From Silene noctiflora (lineage: Eukaryota; Streptophyta; Magnoliopsida; Caryophyllales; Caryophyllaceae), in the NCBI GenBank assembly GCA_009801015.1, contig VHZZ01004721.1, positions 26,880 to 62,344 on the forward strand: a stretch of DNA of 35,465 bases, read 5' to 3'. Below the pieces are notes generated by a model that made no database searches, was not told where the DNA came from, and saw only the letters and a list, made by a program, of their open reading frames with translations. Each line of letters starts with the position of its first letter. The first letter of the stretch is position 1. This document shows positions 34,622 to 35,465 of the stretch, one piece after another. The position numbers and the translations under genes were made by a program.

Positions 34622-34828
34622 CTCCTTCCGTCCCGGTTATTTGTTGTTCTTCTCCATTTTGGGGAGTCTCAATAATTTGTTGTCATTTCTATTTTAGTAT
34701 TGCATTTGATGAGTAATTTGATCTTCACATTTAATTTAGTCCATTTTTCATCTTATAATTAACTCTCTCCTATTTCCTTGGTCTTTGTGCCAAAACCAAA
34801 TGACAACAAATGACCGAAACGGAGTGAG
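34622..34828 (+). mobile_element. Stowaway-type MITE, copy 2, 207 bp
   Basis: The left end is CTCCTTCCGTCCCGGTTATT; the right end, reversed, is CTCACTCCGTTTCGGTCATT. TA flanks both sides (34620-34621 and 34829-34830). The interior has no coding potential. It is related to copy 1 in inverted orientation, about 210 bases away. Confidence 0.88.
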
Positions 34829-34830
34829 TA

Positions 34831-35465
34831 TGTTATATAGACGATTTATTCAAATTACACAATGAATAGTAAATTATATGCGCGCATTAAAATTGAATGT
34901 CTTTTTTCGTTTATAAATTTTTTTAGGGTTAGATTATTCGTTTCCTAGGAAGTTTTTCGTAAGTTTACGGATAATCAAGTTGTTATAGACTTATAGTTAC
35001 CATAGCATGTCTTTATAGTTGGTGACCTCTTACATAGTTATCGTAATACATGGCTTTCTTGGAAGACAAGTAAACTAAAAATTCAAATTTACAGAAAATA
35101 AAACTTGCAACTAAAGAAACTAACGTGGAATAGAGAACAAAAGATTACTCTACCAAATTAAACAAGAAGGAACAAGCTAAGAAGAGGAAATAAGAACAAG
35201 CTAATATTGAATCTATTCTACTTCATTTGTCCATGTGAATAGTTTACACTTGTTTTAATTTATGGGGTAAATAAAGCAAGTATAAATTATTGACTGGAAC
35301 GGAGCGAGTATTCATTCCAAAGAAAGCCGTCAAGTTTACGGACACATAGTGAGTACAACCACAAAGGAGGTTATTAGGATCAAAGTTATTACTTAGAAAT
35401 ATGAGAAAGGTTTTAGGTAATGTAAAGACTTTTATTATGAACACTAAGAATTATTACAAGAGTAG
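34831..35465. other. Intergenic, AT-rich, to the window edge
   Basis: No gene is seen. An 88-bp Stowaway lies at 35221-35308. Confidence 0.4.
35221..35308. mobile_element. Very short Stowaway MITE, 88 bp
   Basis: The left end is CTTCATTTGTCCATGTGAAT and the right end, reversed, is CTCGCTCCGTTCCAGTCAAT. The subterminal parts (AGTTTACACTTG / CAAGTATAAATTATT) pair loosely. TA flanks both sides (35219-35220 and 35309-35310). It looks like a deletion derivative with little more than the two ends. Confidence 0.75.

Overview
This looks like nuclear DNA from a flowering plant, very likely a eudicot. The reasons are AT-rich intergenic DNA, many small exons with GT-AG introns in consistent phase, conserved plant housekeeping proteins, and plant-type TA-flanked Stowaway MITEs (CTCCCTCCGT-like ends), hAT MITEs, Helitrons and a solo LTR. 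The style of repeats would suit Caryophyllales, but that is only an impression. There are no CRISPR arrays, operons or bacterial genes.

Layout. (1) 1-1378: the last 37 codons of an unidentified + strand gene (stop 111-113), then a 5'-truncated 2-oxoglutarate/Fe(II) dioxygenase of the feruloyl-CoA 6'-hydroxylase type. (2) 3095-10352, minus: a complete 13-coding-exon CMP-sialic-acid-transporter-like Golgi nucleotide-sugar transporter (402 aa), with a Stowaway and a hAT MITE in its introns and one apparent GC-AG intron. (3) 10353-15848: its leader, then a repeat block with a putative Helitron (12375-14853), a nested opposite-strand Helitron end, a Stowaway and a 524-base assembly gap. (4) 15849-21553, minus: a six-exon, probably plastid-targeted membrane protein of unknown function (442 aa). 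(5) 21554-23254: a divergent intergenic region with a complete Stowaway and a short Helitron. (6) 23255-25702, plus: nuclear-encoded mitochondrial SDH3 (251 aa, two exons) with a much-duplicated intron. (7) 27081-31481, minus: a GEMIN2/SIP1 homologue (558 aa, four exons) with a long N-terminal extension holding a duplicated motif. (8) 32022-32710: a solo LTR with a perfect 5-bp target duplication. (9) 33107-33951, plus: an unrecognised three-exon gene for a 101-aa hydrophobic protein, in which one 23-nt sequence occurs twice and is read in two frames. (10) 33952-35465: an inverted pair of related Stowaway MITEs and an 88-bp Stowaway.

The genes do not form one pathway. They are independent loci acting in Golgi transport, the plastid, mitochondrial complex II and spliceosomal snRNP assembly. 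I rebuilt exon models by requiring AG/GT borders, matching phase and continuity with the remembered protein families. No alignment or expression data were available. I did not find a clearly new biological system. The best candidates for novelty are the 101-aa gene with its out-of-frame duplication, the modular SDH3 N-terminus, the promoter-like repeats inside the Helitron region and the inverted MITE pair.
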